A DNA stretch of 64,000 nt, taken from assembly GCA_016707895.1 (NCBI GenBank), contig JADJGV010000001.1:359501-423500 (forward strand), read 5' to 3'. Made by a program: the position numbers and the translations under genes. Below the pieces are notes generated by a model. That model saw only the letters and a list, made by a program, of their open reading frames with translations. It made no database searches and was not told the origin of the DNA. Position 1 is the first letter of the stretch. The number at the start of each line of letters is the position of its first letter. Positions 31,633 through 40,081 of this stretch are shown here, one piece after another. Origin of the DNA: Myxococcales bacterium. GTDB taxonomy: Bacteria > Myxococcota_A > Polyangia > Haliangiales > Haliangiaceae.

Positions 31633-33963
31633 TCAGCGCGCCGGCCAGGCCGAGGTCTGATCCTCGCCGGGGTGCTGCACGCTCATGAACAGCGTGCCCA
31701 TGCCGGCCGAGAACGCCGGGCCGCTGGCCTCGGCGTCCGACGGCACCGCGGCCACCCGGAACGCCAGGCCGTAGGTCGGCGTCGGGGTCGCGCGGTGGCT
31801 GCCGTCGAGATCGAGGTAGTAGATCGCGTCGGCCGAGCGCTTGAGGCTGGTGCCGAAGTTGCCGTCGGTCCCGAACCACACGCCGCCGCTGCGGTCGAGC
31901 ATCAGGTTGTCGGGGTCGGCGGCGTCCCACAGGCCGCCGGCGTCGCTGCCCGCGAACACCTGCCAGTAGGTGAACGTCGCCGACGTCCCCGGCGTCGTCG
32001 GGCTCGCCTCCTGCATGGCGAAGATGCCGCCGACCTTGTCGCCGCGGTTGGGCGACATGGTCGAGTGCGTGGCCGGCGGGTACAGCTTGCCGCTGGCGTC
32101 GAGCGCCACCTGGCGATCGTGGTTGGTGAACGCCACGTACAGCCGCGGCGTGCCCGACGGATCGCGCGGGTTCCACTCGAGATCCTCGGGGCGGTTGAGC
32201 TCCATCACCCCGACCTTGAGGGCGGCGGTGAACAGCGCCTTGCGCACGTCGGCGTTCGAGGTGAAGCCGCCGATGCCGTTCCACTGGTTGTCCGCCAGCG
32301 CGGCGCCGACGGCGCGGGTCGCCTCGCCCATCGCCGTCGCGTTCGGCGCGACGTCGGTCGAGGTCAGCGACAGCTCGATCCACCGCCCCTGGCCCGGCGC
32401 CTGCTCGCTCGGCACCGCGCCGCCCACCAGCCGCCGCCCCTGGGTGTTATCGAGGCCGGCGAAGTGCGCGACGTAGACCTTGCCGGTGTCGAGCAGCGCC
32501 CGCTGCTGCGCCTTGGTCATGCCCGCGGCGTACGGCTGGCTCGACACGAACTTGAAGATGTGGCCGCCGCGGCGATCGTTGCCGGCGTAGAACACCACCG
32601 GCTGGCCAGGCACCAGCTTCCAGTCGGCGCCGAGCACGAAGGTCGCGTTCTCCCACGCCGCGCGGCCGAGCGCGCCGACCTTGCGGTGGCCAACGCCGGC
32701 GGTGGTCTTGCCGTAGTACTCGTCGGCCGCGACGCCGGGATCGACCTCGACCATGAAGCCGTAGGCGTCGCGCGGGTGCGACGCGTTGGGGTCGGGGCTG
32801 ACGAAGTCGCCGGTGGTCGACGGCGCGGTGGTGAAGGCGATCGGCGCGCCGGGGTCGAAGCCCTGGCCGGTCAGGAACTTCTGGCTGGAGCTCCACGCGG
32901 TCTCGATGTCGCCGTAGCTCGAGCCGACGTTCTCCTCGCCGCTGAGGATGGTGCCCCACGGCGTGACCGCGCCCGAGCAGTTGCCCTGCATGCCGACCAC
33001 CACGTCCTCGGGCAGCGCGGCGCCGAGGTCGTCGTGGTCGGCGCTGACGTCGAGGCCGCTCACCTTCACCAGCGTGGCGTCGGTGGCGTCGTAGCGCCGC
33101 GCCGGCTTGGCGCGGTCGAGGGCCCACGAGCCGGTCGCGGGATCGCGGACGATGTGCATCCACGAGCCGCCGACCTGCTTCTTGTACTCATCGACGTAGG
33201 CGGTGAGGTCCTGGGTCGACCAGGTCGCCGCGGTCGGCGCAGCCGTGATCGCGCCCCAGTACGACAGGAAGCGCGCGAAGATCAGGTGCTGCGAGTTGGG
33301 CGCGGCGGTGGCCTTGGGCCGCGAGCCCGAGATGTACTCGTGGTTGACCCACATCCACGCCGACGCGTCGCTGCCCTGCCAGTGGGGGGTGCCGGCGGCG
33401 TCCCAGCCGTCGCCGAGGTACGCGATGTAGTCGGCGTTGGCGCCGAAGCGCGGCGTCACCGTCGCGCCCGCCATGTTGTCCCAGGTCAGCGGATCCATCC
33501 ACTTCACGACCACCTCGGGCACCAGGCCCTTGATGGCGCGGACGGTGTCGGTCGACGCCGCGGCGAGCGGGAAGCCGAAGTCGGCGGGCAGCGTGCCCTG
33601 GCCGGTGCGGCGCACCAGCTCCTTGACGTAGTCGGCGACGTTGGTGGCGCCGGTGTTGGCCGCGTCGCAGTAGCCCAGCGCGACCACCGCGGACAGCGGC
33701 GCCGCGCCGGGGACGCCCTCGATCGCCGAGGTCGACCGACCGCCCAGCGGACACGCGGCGCCGTTGGCGCCGTTGGTGCCGTTGGTGCCGTTGGTGCCGT
33801 TGGTGCCGTTGGTGCCGTTGGTGCCGTCGGTGCCGTCGGTGCCATCGGTGCCCGCTGGGCCCGCCGGGCCGATCGGGCCGATCGGGCCCTCGTGCTCGCT
33901 GTCGCCACAGCCGGCGGCGTGGGCCGCCAGCATCGCCATCAGGATCGTCGATCGAACTCGCAT
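31633..33963 (-). CDS. PhoX-like (DUF839) lipoprotein with collagen-like stalk
   Basis: 776 residues. Lipobox AAHAAGCGD (Cys19) is followed by 14 Gly-X-Y collagen-like triplets (GPI, GPA, GTD x3, GTN x6, GAN; residues 26-67) and a DUF839/PhoX-type domain. PhoX-family features include SAWMWVNHEYISG, LSGEENVGSSYGD, VMEVDPG-like MVEVDPGV, VALGRAAWENATFV, VFYAGNDRRGGHIFKFVS and DNLMLDRSGGVWFGTDGN. PhoX enzymes are Ca/Fe alkaline phosphatases, so an exported phosphoesterase is expected, though some DUF839 proteins have other or no activity. AGGAGC precedes the ATG. Followed by the di-haem cytochrome gene. Confidence 0.85.
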   Translation of the reverse strand: MRVRSTILMAMLAAHAAGCGDSEHEGPIGPIGPAGPAGTDGTDGTDGTNGTNGTNGTNGTNGTNGANGAACPLGGRSTSAIEGVPGAAPLSAVVALGYCDAANTGATNVADYVKELVRRTGQGTLPADFGFPLAAASTDTVRAIKGLVPEVVVKWMDPLTWDNMAGATVTPRFGANADYIAYLGDGWDAAGTPHWQGSDASAWMWVNHEYISGSRPKATAAPNSQHLIFARFLSYWGAITAAPTAATWSTQDLTAYVDEYKKQVGGSWMHIVRDPATGSWALDRAKPARRYDATDATLVKVSGLDVSADHDDLGAALPEDVVVGMQGNCSGAVTPWGTILSGEENVGSSYGDIETAWSSSQKFLTGQGFDPGAPIAFTTAPSTTGDFVSPDPNASHPRDAYGFMVEVDPGVAADEYYGKTTAGVGHRKVGALGRAAWENATFVLGADWKLVPGQPVVFYAGNDRRGGHIFKFVSSQPYAAGMTKAQQRALLDTGKVYVAHFAGLDNTQGRRLVGGAVPSEQAPGQGRWIELSLTSTDVAPNATAMGEATRAVGAALADNQWNGIGGFTSNADVRKALFTAALKVGVMELNRPEDLEWNPRDPSGTPRLYVAFTNHDRQVALDASGKLYPPATHSTMSPNRGDKVGGIFAMQEASPTTPGTSATFTYWQVFAGSDAGGLWDAADPDNLMLDRSGGVWFGTDGNFGTSLKRSADAIYYLDLDGSHRATPTPTYGLAFRVAAVPSDAEASGPAFSAGMGTLFMSVQHPGEDQTSAWPAR
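33763..33888 (-). repeat. 9-bp tandem repeats encoding the Gly-X-Y stalk
   Basis: Nine consecutive near-identical 9-bp GGCACC(A/G)AC-type units (GTD x3, GTN x6) lie within 14 Gly-X-Y triplets. The six GTN codon triplets are essentially identical, so the stalk can vary in length by in-frame slippage. Confidence 0.85.
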
Positions 33964-34154
33964 GCGCGTGCTCCTTGGTTGCCGGGGCACGTTGGCCGTC
34001 GCGCGTGACCGCGCGGTGTGGCGCCGGCAACGCTTCGGGCTCGCGATCGTCGCGATCACCGAGCGCGGCTCGCTGCGATGCGATCGCCGCCGCAAGGTCG
34101 ACGCGCCGCGACCGCGACGTCACCGAGCGCGGCGTCGCGACGTCGCGACGTCGA

Positions 34155-35087
34155 TCAGCCGAAGTGATACGCCGACAGCGGCAGCCCGAGGATCGTGCCG
34201 GCGTACGCCACCCGCCCGCGATCGGCGCCGGCGGCGCCCGCGATCACCATCATCGGCAGCAGGTGCTCCTCGCGCGGGTGCACCGCGCGCGCGGCCGGCG
34301 CCTGGGCCCACGCGACCAGCGCGGCGTCGCGCTCGACGGCCGGCGCGGTGCCCGCGGCCTGCAGCCAGGCGTCGAACTCGGCGGCCGGCGTCCGCGCCCG
34401 CGGATCGCCGAAGCCGCGCATGTTGTGATAGGTCATGCCGCTGCCGACCAGGAACACGCCCTCGTCGCGCAGCGGCGCCAGCGCGCGGCCGATCGCCAGG
34501 TGCGCGGCGGGATCGAGACCGCGCTTGAGGCTGACCTGCACGGTCGGCACCGCGGCGTCGGGGTACGCCAGCTTGAGCGGCACGAACGTGCCGTGGTCGA
34601 AGCCGCGCGTCGCGTCCTCGGCGGTGGCGACGCCGGCGCCCTCGAGCAGCGCGCGCACCCGGGCCGCCACCGCGGGCTCGCCGGGCGCCGGCCACGTGAT
34701 CTCGTACGACGCCGGCGGGAACCCGTAGTAGTCGTAGAGCATCGGCGGCCGCGACGAGGTCATCACCGTGACCACCGGCTCCTCCCAGTGGGCCGAGATC
34801 ACCACCAGCGCCTTGGGCGGCGTCGGCGGCACCGCGGCCAGCCCACGCAGGTACGCGGCCAGCCGATCCTGCTCGGCGCGCGAGCCGATGCCGGTGTCGA
34901 CGAACGGCCACGGGCCACCGCCGTGCGGCACGAACGCCACCGGCATCCGGGTCGCGGGGCGCGCGCGCCGATCGCCGTCGGCGTCACAGGCGGGGACGGC
35001 CGCGGCCCCGACCGCGGCGGTGGCGGTGGCCACGCCGAGCGACAGCACATCGCGGCGGGTCAGCCCAGGGGAGGTTGGCTCCGACAT
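34155..35087 (-). CDS. TAT-exported class III extradiol dioxygenase (DODA/LigB-like)
   Basis: 310 residues. A twin-arginine signal (LTRRDVLSLGVATATAAVGAAA) precedes a LigB/DODA-type domain. Metal-ligand motifs of the 4,5-DOPA dioxygenase family are visible: FVPHGGGPWPF, VISAHWEE, LPLKLAYP-like VPLKLAYPDA, GSGMTYHNMRGF and HPREEHLLPMM. The family cleaves catechol rings using a single metal ion. Most members are cytosolic, so TAT export of the folded metalloenzyme is notable. CACGAT lies 8 nt before the ATG. The preceding 191 bp up to the PhoX gene hold only short CGACGT repeats and nothing else that I can identify. Confidence 0.85.
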   Translation of the reverse strand: MSEPTSPGLTRRDVLSLGVATATAAVGAAAVPACDADGDRRARPATRMPVAFVPHGGGPWPFVDTGIGSRAEQDRLAAYLRGLAAVPPTPPKALVVISAHWEEPVVTVMTSSRPPMLYDYYGFPPASYEITWPAPGEPAVAARVRALLEGAGVATAEDATRGFDHGTFVPLKLAYPDAAVPTVQVSLKRGLDPAAHLAIGRALAPLRDEGVFLVGSGMTYHNMRGFGDPRARTPAAEFDAWLQAAGTAPAVERDAALVAWAQAPAARAVHPREEHLLPMMVIAGAAGADRGRVAYAGTILGLPLSAYHFG

Positions 35088-35168
35088 CGGCGTCCATCGT
35101 GGCGCGGGGCGCCGCCGGCCGGTAGCCCGCCGCGTGCACCACCGTGTTCGACCAGCGCATCAATTCCA

Positions 35169-35298
35169 GGAGGTTCGTCGCCGAACCTCCCTCGGCGGGG
35201 CCTGGTCCCCGCCGAGCCTCCCTCCAGGACGCGAGACGATCGGAGGTTCGTCGCCGAACCTCCGTCGGCGGGGCCTGGTCCCCGCCGAGCGCGAGACC
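35169..35298. repeat. Two-hairpin interspersed element, family II, tandem pair
   Basis: Two copies 73 bp apart. Each has hairpin B (arms GGAGGTTCG/CGAACCTCC, loop TCGC; 35169-35190 and 35242-35263) followed by hairpin A (arms CTCGGCGGGG/CCCCGCCGAG, 6-nt loop; 35191-35216 and the 9-bp version 35265-35288). A GACGCGAGAC or GCGCGAGACC tail follows each copy. It lies in the 268-bp interval between the divergent dioxygenase gene and the 104-aa gene. Confidence 0.9.
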
Positions 35299-35355
35299 GC
35301 GCCGCGCGGCGATGCGTCGCATGGCGACCGTCGACCCCGGCCCCACGTTGTCAGC

Positions 35356-35670
35356 ATGACCAAGGTGGTCTACTGGCGCCGGGACCTCCCGCCGCTGTCC
35401 GAGCAGATCGAGGGTGAGCACGAGCTGATCGCGACCAGCGAGCACGCCCACGTGTCGTGGGCCGAGCGCGACGCGCTGTGGGGCCGCTGCTACCGCAGCC
35501 TCACCGAGCGGGCCGAGGCCCGGCTGGCGCAGGAGGTGGCGCGGCTCGGCGGCAGCTGCGCCCACGTGGTCGACGAGCAGGTCGCGAGCAAGGTCGACGA
35601 CGCCACCGGCGCGATGTGGCTGGTCGGCACGTACCGCTACGTGCTGTACCGTCACCCGCCCGGGCCGTGA
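35356..35670 (+). CDS. Small conserved-looking protein of unknown function
   Basis: 104 residues, no signal or membrane segment. It begins MTKVVYWRRDLPPLSEQIEGEHELIATSE, with a helical middle (WAERDALWGRCYRSLTERAEARLAQEVARLGGSCAHVVDEQ) and a terminal strand pair (DDATGAMWLVGTYRYVLYRHP). The GGSCAHVV...YRYVLYRHP half resembles small ligand-binding alpha/beta proteins that sense or bind in homo-oligomers, but I cannot assign a family. It converges on the pyrophosphatase gene with 4 bp between stops. No SD and no clear -10 are visible. Confidence 0.55.
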   Translation: MTKVVYWRRDLPPLSEQIEGEHELIATSEHAHVSWAERDALWGRCYRSLTERAEARLAQEVARLGGSCAHVVDEQVASKVDDATGAMWLVGTYRYVLYRHPPGP

Positions 35671-35674
35671 GGGC

Positions 35675-36214
35675 TCAGCCCTTCTTCCAGGCCGACTTGC
35701 CGCGGTAGGCGTCGAGGGAGGCCCGCATGATCTTGAGCGCCTCGGTGCGGTCGTAGGGGCGGTCGACCTCCGAGGTCTTGCCCTCGAGGATCTTGTAGTC
35801 GCGGAAGAACCGATCGAGCTCGACCACCAGGTGCGGCGGCAGCTGGCTGGCGTCGGTGTAGTGGTTGAACGCCGGGTCGTCGATCGCCACCGCGATGATC
35901 TTGTCGTCGCCGCCCTTGTCGTCGCGCATGCGCAGGCCGCCGATCGCGCGGGCCCGCACGATCGTCAGCGGCACCACCGGCTCCTGCATCAGCACCAGCA
36001 CGTCGAGCGGATCGCCGTCGTCGGCGTGCGACTGCGGGATGAAGCCGTAGTTGGCCGGGTAGTGCACCGACGAGTACAGCACCCGGTCGAGCATCAACAT
36101 GCCGGTGGCCTTGTCGATCTCGTACTTGAGCTTCGACCCCTTGGGGATCTCGATCACCACCGGGACGAACTCTTCGATCGACGCCGGCACTACGATGTCG
36201 TGCAGGGGATGCAT
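35675..36214 (-). CDS. ppa: Inorganic pyrophosphatase
   Basis: 179 residues, the normal length of family I soluble pyrophosphatases. Catalytic metal-binding residues appear in the signature DGDPLDVLVL, with KYEIDKATGMLMLDRVLYSSVHYPANYGFIP upstream and DDKIIAVAIDDP, FFRDYKILEGK downstream. The enzyme hydrolyses pyrophosphate to drive biosynthetic reactions in the cytosol. TAAGCT (36223-36228, minus strand) lies 8 nt before the ATG; a TTG nine codons upstream is in frame but lies within or before the promoter. Confidence 0.95.
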   Translation of the reverse strand: MHPLHDIVVPASIEEFVPVVIEIPKGSKLKYEIDKATGMLMLDRVLYSSVHYPANYGFIPQSHADDGDPLDVLVLMQEPVVPLTIVRARAIGGLRMRDDKGGDDKIIAVAIDDPAFNHYTDASQLPPHLVVELDRFFRDYKILEGKTSEVDRPYDRTEALKIMRASLDAYRGKSAWKKG

Positions 36215-36281
36215 CGAGGGGGAGCTTAGCTGGTTGGTCAACCGCGCGCGATGCCGGCCCGCCGCGGTGTACCCTCGCGGC

Positions 36282-37283
36282 GTGCAAGCGTTCGTGATGG
36301 ACCGCTACGGCGGCCCCGGAGTGATGCGGCTGTGTGATCGACCGCTACCCGCGGTCGGGCCCCGCGACGTGCGCATCCGGGTGCGCGCCGCCAGCCTCAA
36401 CCCGATCGACTGGAAGCTGCGCCAGGGCAAGGCCAAGCCGGTGATCAAGCCGACCTTGCCGGCGATCCTCGGCTGCGACGTGGCCGGCGTCATCGACGAG
36501 GTCGGCGCCGAGGTGACCGGCTGGAAGGCCGGCGACGAGGTGTTCGCGCGGCTCGAGAAGGACCGCATGGGCGCGCTGGCCGAGTACGTCGCCGCCGACC
36601 AGGCGGTGATCGCCCGGCGGCCGCGCCGCGGCAGCTGGGAGGAGGCCGCCGCGATCCCGCTGGCCGGGCTGACCGCGCTGCAGGCGCTGCGCGACGTCGC
36701 CGAGCTGCGGCCCGGGCAGCGGGTGCTGATCCACGCTGGCGCCGGCGGCGTGGGCACGCTGGCGATCCAGATCGCCCACCGCCTCGGCGCGTGGGTCGCC
36801 ACCACGACCAGCGCCAAGAACACCGAGCTGGTGACGTCGCTCGGCGCCGACCTGGCGATCGACTACACCCGCGACAAGATCGCCGATCGCGCGCGCGACT
36901 TCGACGTCGTGCTCGACACGCTGGGCGGCGCGTCGGAGGTGGCGTCGCTGGCGCTGTGCAAGCCGGGCGGCGTGGTGGTCGGCGTGAGCGGGATGCCCGA
37001 CGCGGCATTCGCCAAGGCGCACCTGCCCGCGGCGCTGCGACCGCTCCTGTGGATGGCCACCGGCAAGCGGCGACGCGCCGCGGCCCGCCTGGGCGTCCGC
37101 TACCGCTACCTGTTCATGCGCCCCGACGGCGACGAGCTGGCCGAGCTGGCGCGCTGGGTCGACGACGGCAGCCTGCGCGCGGTGATCCACCAGACCTACC
37201 CGCTGGCCAAGGTCGCCGAGGCCTTCGCCGAGCTCGAGCGCGGCCGGGCCCGCGGCAAGGTCATCGTCACCGTGAGCGCCTGA
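36282..37283 (+). CDS. Zinc-independent MDR / quinone oxidoreductase-like protein
   Basis: 333 residues of the medium-chain dehydrogenase/reductase type. GroES-like N-terminal domain (ASLNPIDWKLRQG, ILGCDVAGVIDEVG), NADPH-binding Rossmann motif AGAGGVGTLAIQIAHRLGA, then VLDTLGG and a C-terminal HQTYPLAKVAEAFAELERGRARGKVIVTV. It lacks the structural-zinc Cys cluster, as in quinone oxidoreductases and RTN4IP1-like reductases. A roughly 40-residue insert (LPAALRPLLWMATGKRRRAAARLGV) is longer than usual. TACCCT ends 6 nt before the GTG start. Confidence 0.9.
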   Translation: MQAFVMDRYGGPGVMRLCDRPLPAVGPRDVRIRVRAASLNPIDWKLRQGKAKPVIKPTLPAILGCDVAGVIDEVGAEVTGWKAGDEVFARLEKDRMGALAEYVAADQAVIARRPRRGSWEEAAAIPLAGLTALQALRDVAELRPGQRVLIHAGAGGVGTLAIQIAHRLGAWVATTTSAKNTELVTSLGADLAIDYTRDKIADRARDFDVVLDTLGGASEVASLALCKPGGVVVGVSGMPDAAFAKAHLPAALRPLLWMATGKRRRAAARLGVRYRYLFMRPDGDELAELARWVDDGSLRAVIHQTYPLAKVAEAFAELERGRARGKVIVTVSA

Positions 37284-37373
37284 GGCGCTGAACCGCGCCC
37301 AGCGGCCTGCGGTCGTGGGTCGCGGCCCGCGCCGCTTGCGCGGATCGCCGGACCGGTCGACAGTGATCAGGCC

Positions 37374-37805
37374 ATGACCCGTGTCGCGCACATCATGACC
37401 CCGGCGCCGATCACGATCGCCAGCACCGCCACCGCCGCCGAGGCCGGCGAGCTGATGGTCGCGCGCCACCTGCGCCACCTGCCGGTGGTCGACGCCGGCG
37501 GCAAGCTGGTCGGCATCCTCAGCGACCGCGATCTGCGCGGCCCGATGGTCGGCGGCCACGATCCCAAGCCGGCGCCCGCGGCCGACGCGGCGGTGACGGC
37601 GCTGATGACCACCGCCCCGATCACCGCCGGTCCCGACGACGACCTAGGCGCGGTGGCCCGGGTGATCGTCGAGCGCCGCTTCGGCGCGGTGCCGATCGTC
37701 GACGCCGCCGGCGTGCTGGTCGGCATCATCAGCTTCGTCGACGTGCTGCGCCGCCTGGCCGAGGAGGCCGAGGCCGACGCTCGCGCGGTGGCGATGATCG
37801 AGTGA
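37374..37805 (+). CDS. CBS-domain-pair protein
   Basis: 143 residues comprising two CBS domains: VAHIMTPAPITIASTATAAEAGELMVARHLRHLPVVDAGGKLVGILSDRDL and VTALMTTAPITAGPDDDLGAVARVIVERRFGAVPIVDAAGVLVGIISFVDVLRRL, each with the usual terminal GI(L/I)S-D strand. CBS pairs bind adenosyl ligands (AMP, ATP, SAM). AGTGAT lies 6 nt before the ATG. The TGA overlaps the GTG of the MBL gene, so it may regulate or accompany that enzyme. Confidence 0.92.
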   Translation: MTRVAHIMTPAPITIASTATAAEAGELMVARHLRHLPVVDAGGKLVGILSDRDLRGPMVGGHDPKPAPAADAAVTALMTTAPITAGPDDDLGAVARVIVERRFGAVPIVDAAGVLVGIISFVDVLRRLAEEAEADARAVAMIE

Positions 37806-38902
37806 GCCCCGCGCGGCGGTGGCCCGTGCGCGGCGCGGCGCTGGTGGCGCCGCTCGTGGTCGCGTTCGCGGCGATCCAGATCGCCAGCCGTGGCACCGCC
37901 ATCCCGATCCGCGCGCTGCAGCTGCTCGCGCTCGGCGCGCCGGCGCTCGCCGGCTACGTGTTCGCGCGGCACGGCCGCTGGTTCGGCGGCGGCGCGCTGG
38001 CGTTGAACGCCGCGGTCGGCGCGCTCTTGCTGTCGTTCTGCGGCGCGCCGCTGCCGCCCGCGGCGCCCTACGTCGGGGACCTACCGCCGGCGACGCCGCC
38101 GCCGGGGCTGGCGGTCTACCAGCTGCCGACCGGCGTCAACCACCGCACCGCGGCGTTCGCCTACCGCGGCGGCGGGTTCGGCGATCGCCGCGACTTCGCG
38201 ATGGCCGCCGCGCTGATCGTCCACCCGCGCGGCGACCTGCTGATCGACACCGGCTTCGGCCGCGACCTCGCGCGCCAGATCGCGCTGATGCCGTGGCGGT
38301 TCCGCGTCGTGACCGACTACGCGCGGTCGACGCCGGCCGCCGATCAGCTCGCCGCCGCGGGTCGCGACCCGGCGCGGCTCGCCGGCATCCTGCTCACCCA
38401 CGCCCACTGGGATCACGTCAGCGGCGTCGCCGATCTGCCCGGGGTGCCGGTGCTGGTGCCGGCCGCCGAGCGCGCGTTCATCGACGGCGGCGGCTGGATC
38501 ACCGCGGTCGCGCGCACGATCCCGCCGGCGCGGCTCGCGGTCTACGACTTCGAGGGCGGCCCGTACCTCGGCTTCCCCCGCAGCCACGACGTCTACGGCG
38601 ACGGCGCGATCGTCGTCGTGCCCGCCCCCGGCCACACGCCGGGCTCGGTGATCGTCTTCGTCGCCCTGCCCGACGGCCGTCGGCTGGCGTTCGTCGGCGA
38701 TCTGGTCTGGCAGCGCGAGGGCATCACGCTGCGCCAGGAGCGGCCGTGGCTGATGCGCCGCGCGGCCGACCTCGACGCCGCCGCGGTGCGCGCCGGCATC
38801 CGCCACGTGGCCGCGCTGGCCGCGCGCTTCCCCGAGCTGATCGTCATCCCGGCCCACGATCAGCGCGGGTTCGCCGCGCTGCCGCGGCTGCCCGCACGTT
38901 AG
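37802..38902 (+). CDS. Membrane-associated MBL-fold metallo-hydrolase
   Basis: 366 residues from a coupled GTG start. The N-terminal 85 residues hold two or three hydrophobic helices (LVAPLVVAFAAIQIAS, LQLLALGAPALAGYVF, LALNAAVGALLLSF). The metallo-beta-lactamase domain follows with LLIDTGFG, the metal-binding THAHWDHVSG, PAPGHTPGSVIVF, FVGDLVW and a terminal IPAHDQRG. It is most like lactonase/glyoxalase-II-type hydrolases, but the substrate is unknown. Fusion of membrane helices to the MBL domain is less common. Confidence 0.9.
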   Translation: MSPARRWPVRGAALVAPLVVAFAAIQIASRGTAIPIRALQLLALGAPALAGYVFARHGRWFGGGALALNAAVGALLLSFCGAPLPPAAPYVGDLPPATPPPGLAVYQLPTGVNHRTAAFAYRGGGFGDRRDFAMAAALIVHPRGDLLIDTGFGRDLARQIALMPWRFRVVTDYARSTPAADQLAAAGRDPARLAGILLTHAHWDHVSGVADLPGVPVLVPAAERAFIDGGGWITAVARTIPPARLAVYDFEGGPYLGFPRSHDVYGDGAIVVVPAPGHTPGSVIVFVALPDGRRLAFVGDLVWQREGITLRQERPWLMRRAADLDAAAVRAGIRHVAALAARFPELIVIPAHDQRGFAALPRLPAR

Positions 38903-38911
38903 GTGCGCCTG

Positions 38912-39739
38912 CTAGCCGATGTAGACGCTGGCGCGCGCACGGTCGAAGCGGAGCGCCGCCAGATCGTCGGCGTCGAGCACGAACGTCACCCACGACGCGT
39001 CGCCGACGCACCAGCCGGCGCGATCGTCCTCGTCGACACGCAACAGCGCGACCTCGCCAGGCGGCGGCATCGCGCCGACGCACTCGTCGCGCGGCGCCGG
39101 GAACAGCGCGTGGGGCACCTCGGCGACCAGCGCCGCGTAGGCCGCCGGCGGGAGCTCGCGCTGCAGCTCGACCAGCTGCTCGTACGGGACGTCCCAGGCG
39201 AGCGCGCGGCGCGGGGTCAGCGCGATCGCGCGCGCGGGCGGCGCGTCGCTGGTCGGCGGGTGCGGCCGCGGCGCCAGCGCGCCGTCGACGTGGACGACCG
39301 CCGCGGCGACCCGCTTGGCGTAGCGCGCGTCCTCGACGTCGGTGGTCACCGCGGCGAAGAACAGCAGCGCGCCACGGGCCGGGAGGCGCGCCTCGAGCGG
39401 CGCGACGCTCGCGAGGTCGAGCTGCAGCACGAACGGCAGCGGCATCACCAGCGCGTCGCCGTCGTCGTAGACCTGCCCCTGCCCCCGCGCCGCCGCCACG
39501 TCGCGCTGCGCCCAGTCGGGCCAGCCCGCGACCTCGGCCAGCGGCCAGCGGTGGCACGGCCACACGAAGCCCTCCGGCACGTCGGGATCACCGCCGATCC
39601 GCGATCCCCCCACCCGCGGCGCCGCGTCGTCGGCCACGAGCGCCACGGTCGGCGTCGCGAACGGCGCCACCCGGGCGGCGTGCTCCGCCAGACCCAGGTC
39701 GGCGAGCGCAGCCATGAACTCCGGCGTGAGGGGCGTCAT
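38912..39739 (-). CDS. DUF1963 (YwqG-like) protein
   Basis: 275 residues. Features of the YwqG/DUF1963 family: SRIGGDPDVPEGFVWPCH, PLPFVLQLDLASVA, LPARGALLFFAAVTTD, and the C-terminal VALLRVDEDDRAGWCVGDASWVTFVLDADDLAALRFDRA. The family is a beta-rich cytosolic fold of unknown function. TAGGAT (39746-39751, minus strand) lies exactly 6 nt before the ATG, with no SD. Tail to tail with the MBL gene, 9 bp between stops. Confidence 0.85.
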   Translation of the reverse strand: MTPLTPEFMAALADLGLAEHAARVAPFATPTVALVADDAAPRVGGSRIGGDPDVPEGFVWPCHRWPLAEVAGWPDWAQRDVAAARGQGQVYDDGDALVMPLPFVLQLDLASVAPLEARLPARGALLFFAAVTTDVEDARYAKRVAAAVVHVDGALAPRPHPPTSDAPPARAIALTPRRALAWDVPYEQLVELQRELPPAAYAALVAEVPHALFPAPRDECVGAMPPPGEVALLRVDEDDRAGWCVGDASWVTFVLDADDLAALRFDRARASVYIG

Positions 39740-39826
39740 CGTCGCATCCTATCCCGACCTCCGCTGTCCCCCCGGCCCTGGCATGCGCGCCGCCACGTCC
39801 CAGGCGAAGGGCGCTATGCTCCGATC

Positions 39827-40081
39827 ATGGGCCAACCGGTGACACGCGACGACGTGCTCGACCAGATCCGGGCGATGTCCCTCGAAGATCGCGAGTACAT
39901 CGAGGCGGCGCTGCTGCAAGAGGCCTTCGACGCAGGCCGACGCACCGAGGCACCGAGCGCGGTCGACGAGCTCGTCCGACGCGCGACGGTCGCGCTCGCG
40001 TCGGCCGGCCCTGCCCTCTCACGCGACGAGTCGATCGCGCGGGCCCAGGCCGTGGTTGCGGCGGTCCGCACACGCAGGTGA
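39827..40081 (+). CDS. Putative antitoxin of a ParE/RelE-type module
   Basis: 84 residues, helical and charged (DDVLDQIRAMSLEDREYIEAALLQEAFDAGRR; SAVDELVRRATVALASAG; DESIARAQAVVAAVR). Its position, with a TGA overlapping the GTG of a RelE/ParE-like gene, and its small size mark it as the antitoxin. The sequence itself is not clearly in a named antitoxin family. TATGCT ends 6 nt before the ATG. Because the toxin is frameshifted, this antitoxin may now be an orphan. Confidence 0.6.
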   Translation: MGQPVTRDDVLDQIRAMSLEDREYIEAALLQEAFDAGRRTEAPSAVDELVRRATVALASAGPALSRDESIARAQAVVAAVRTRR

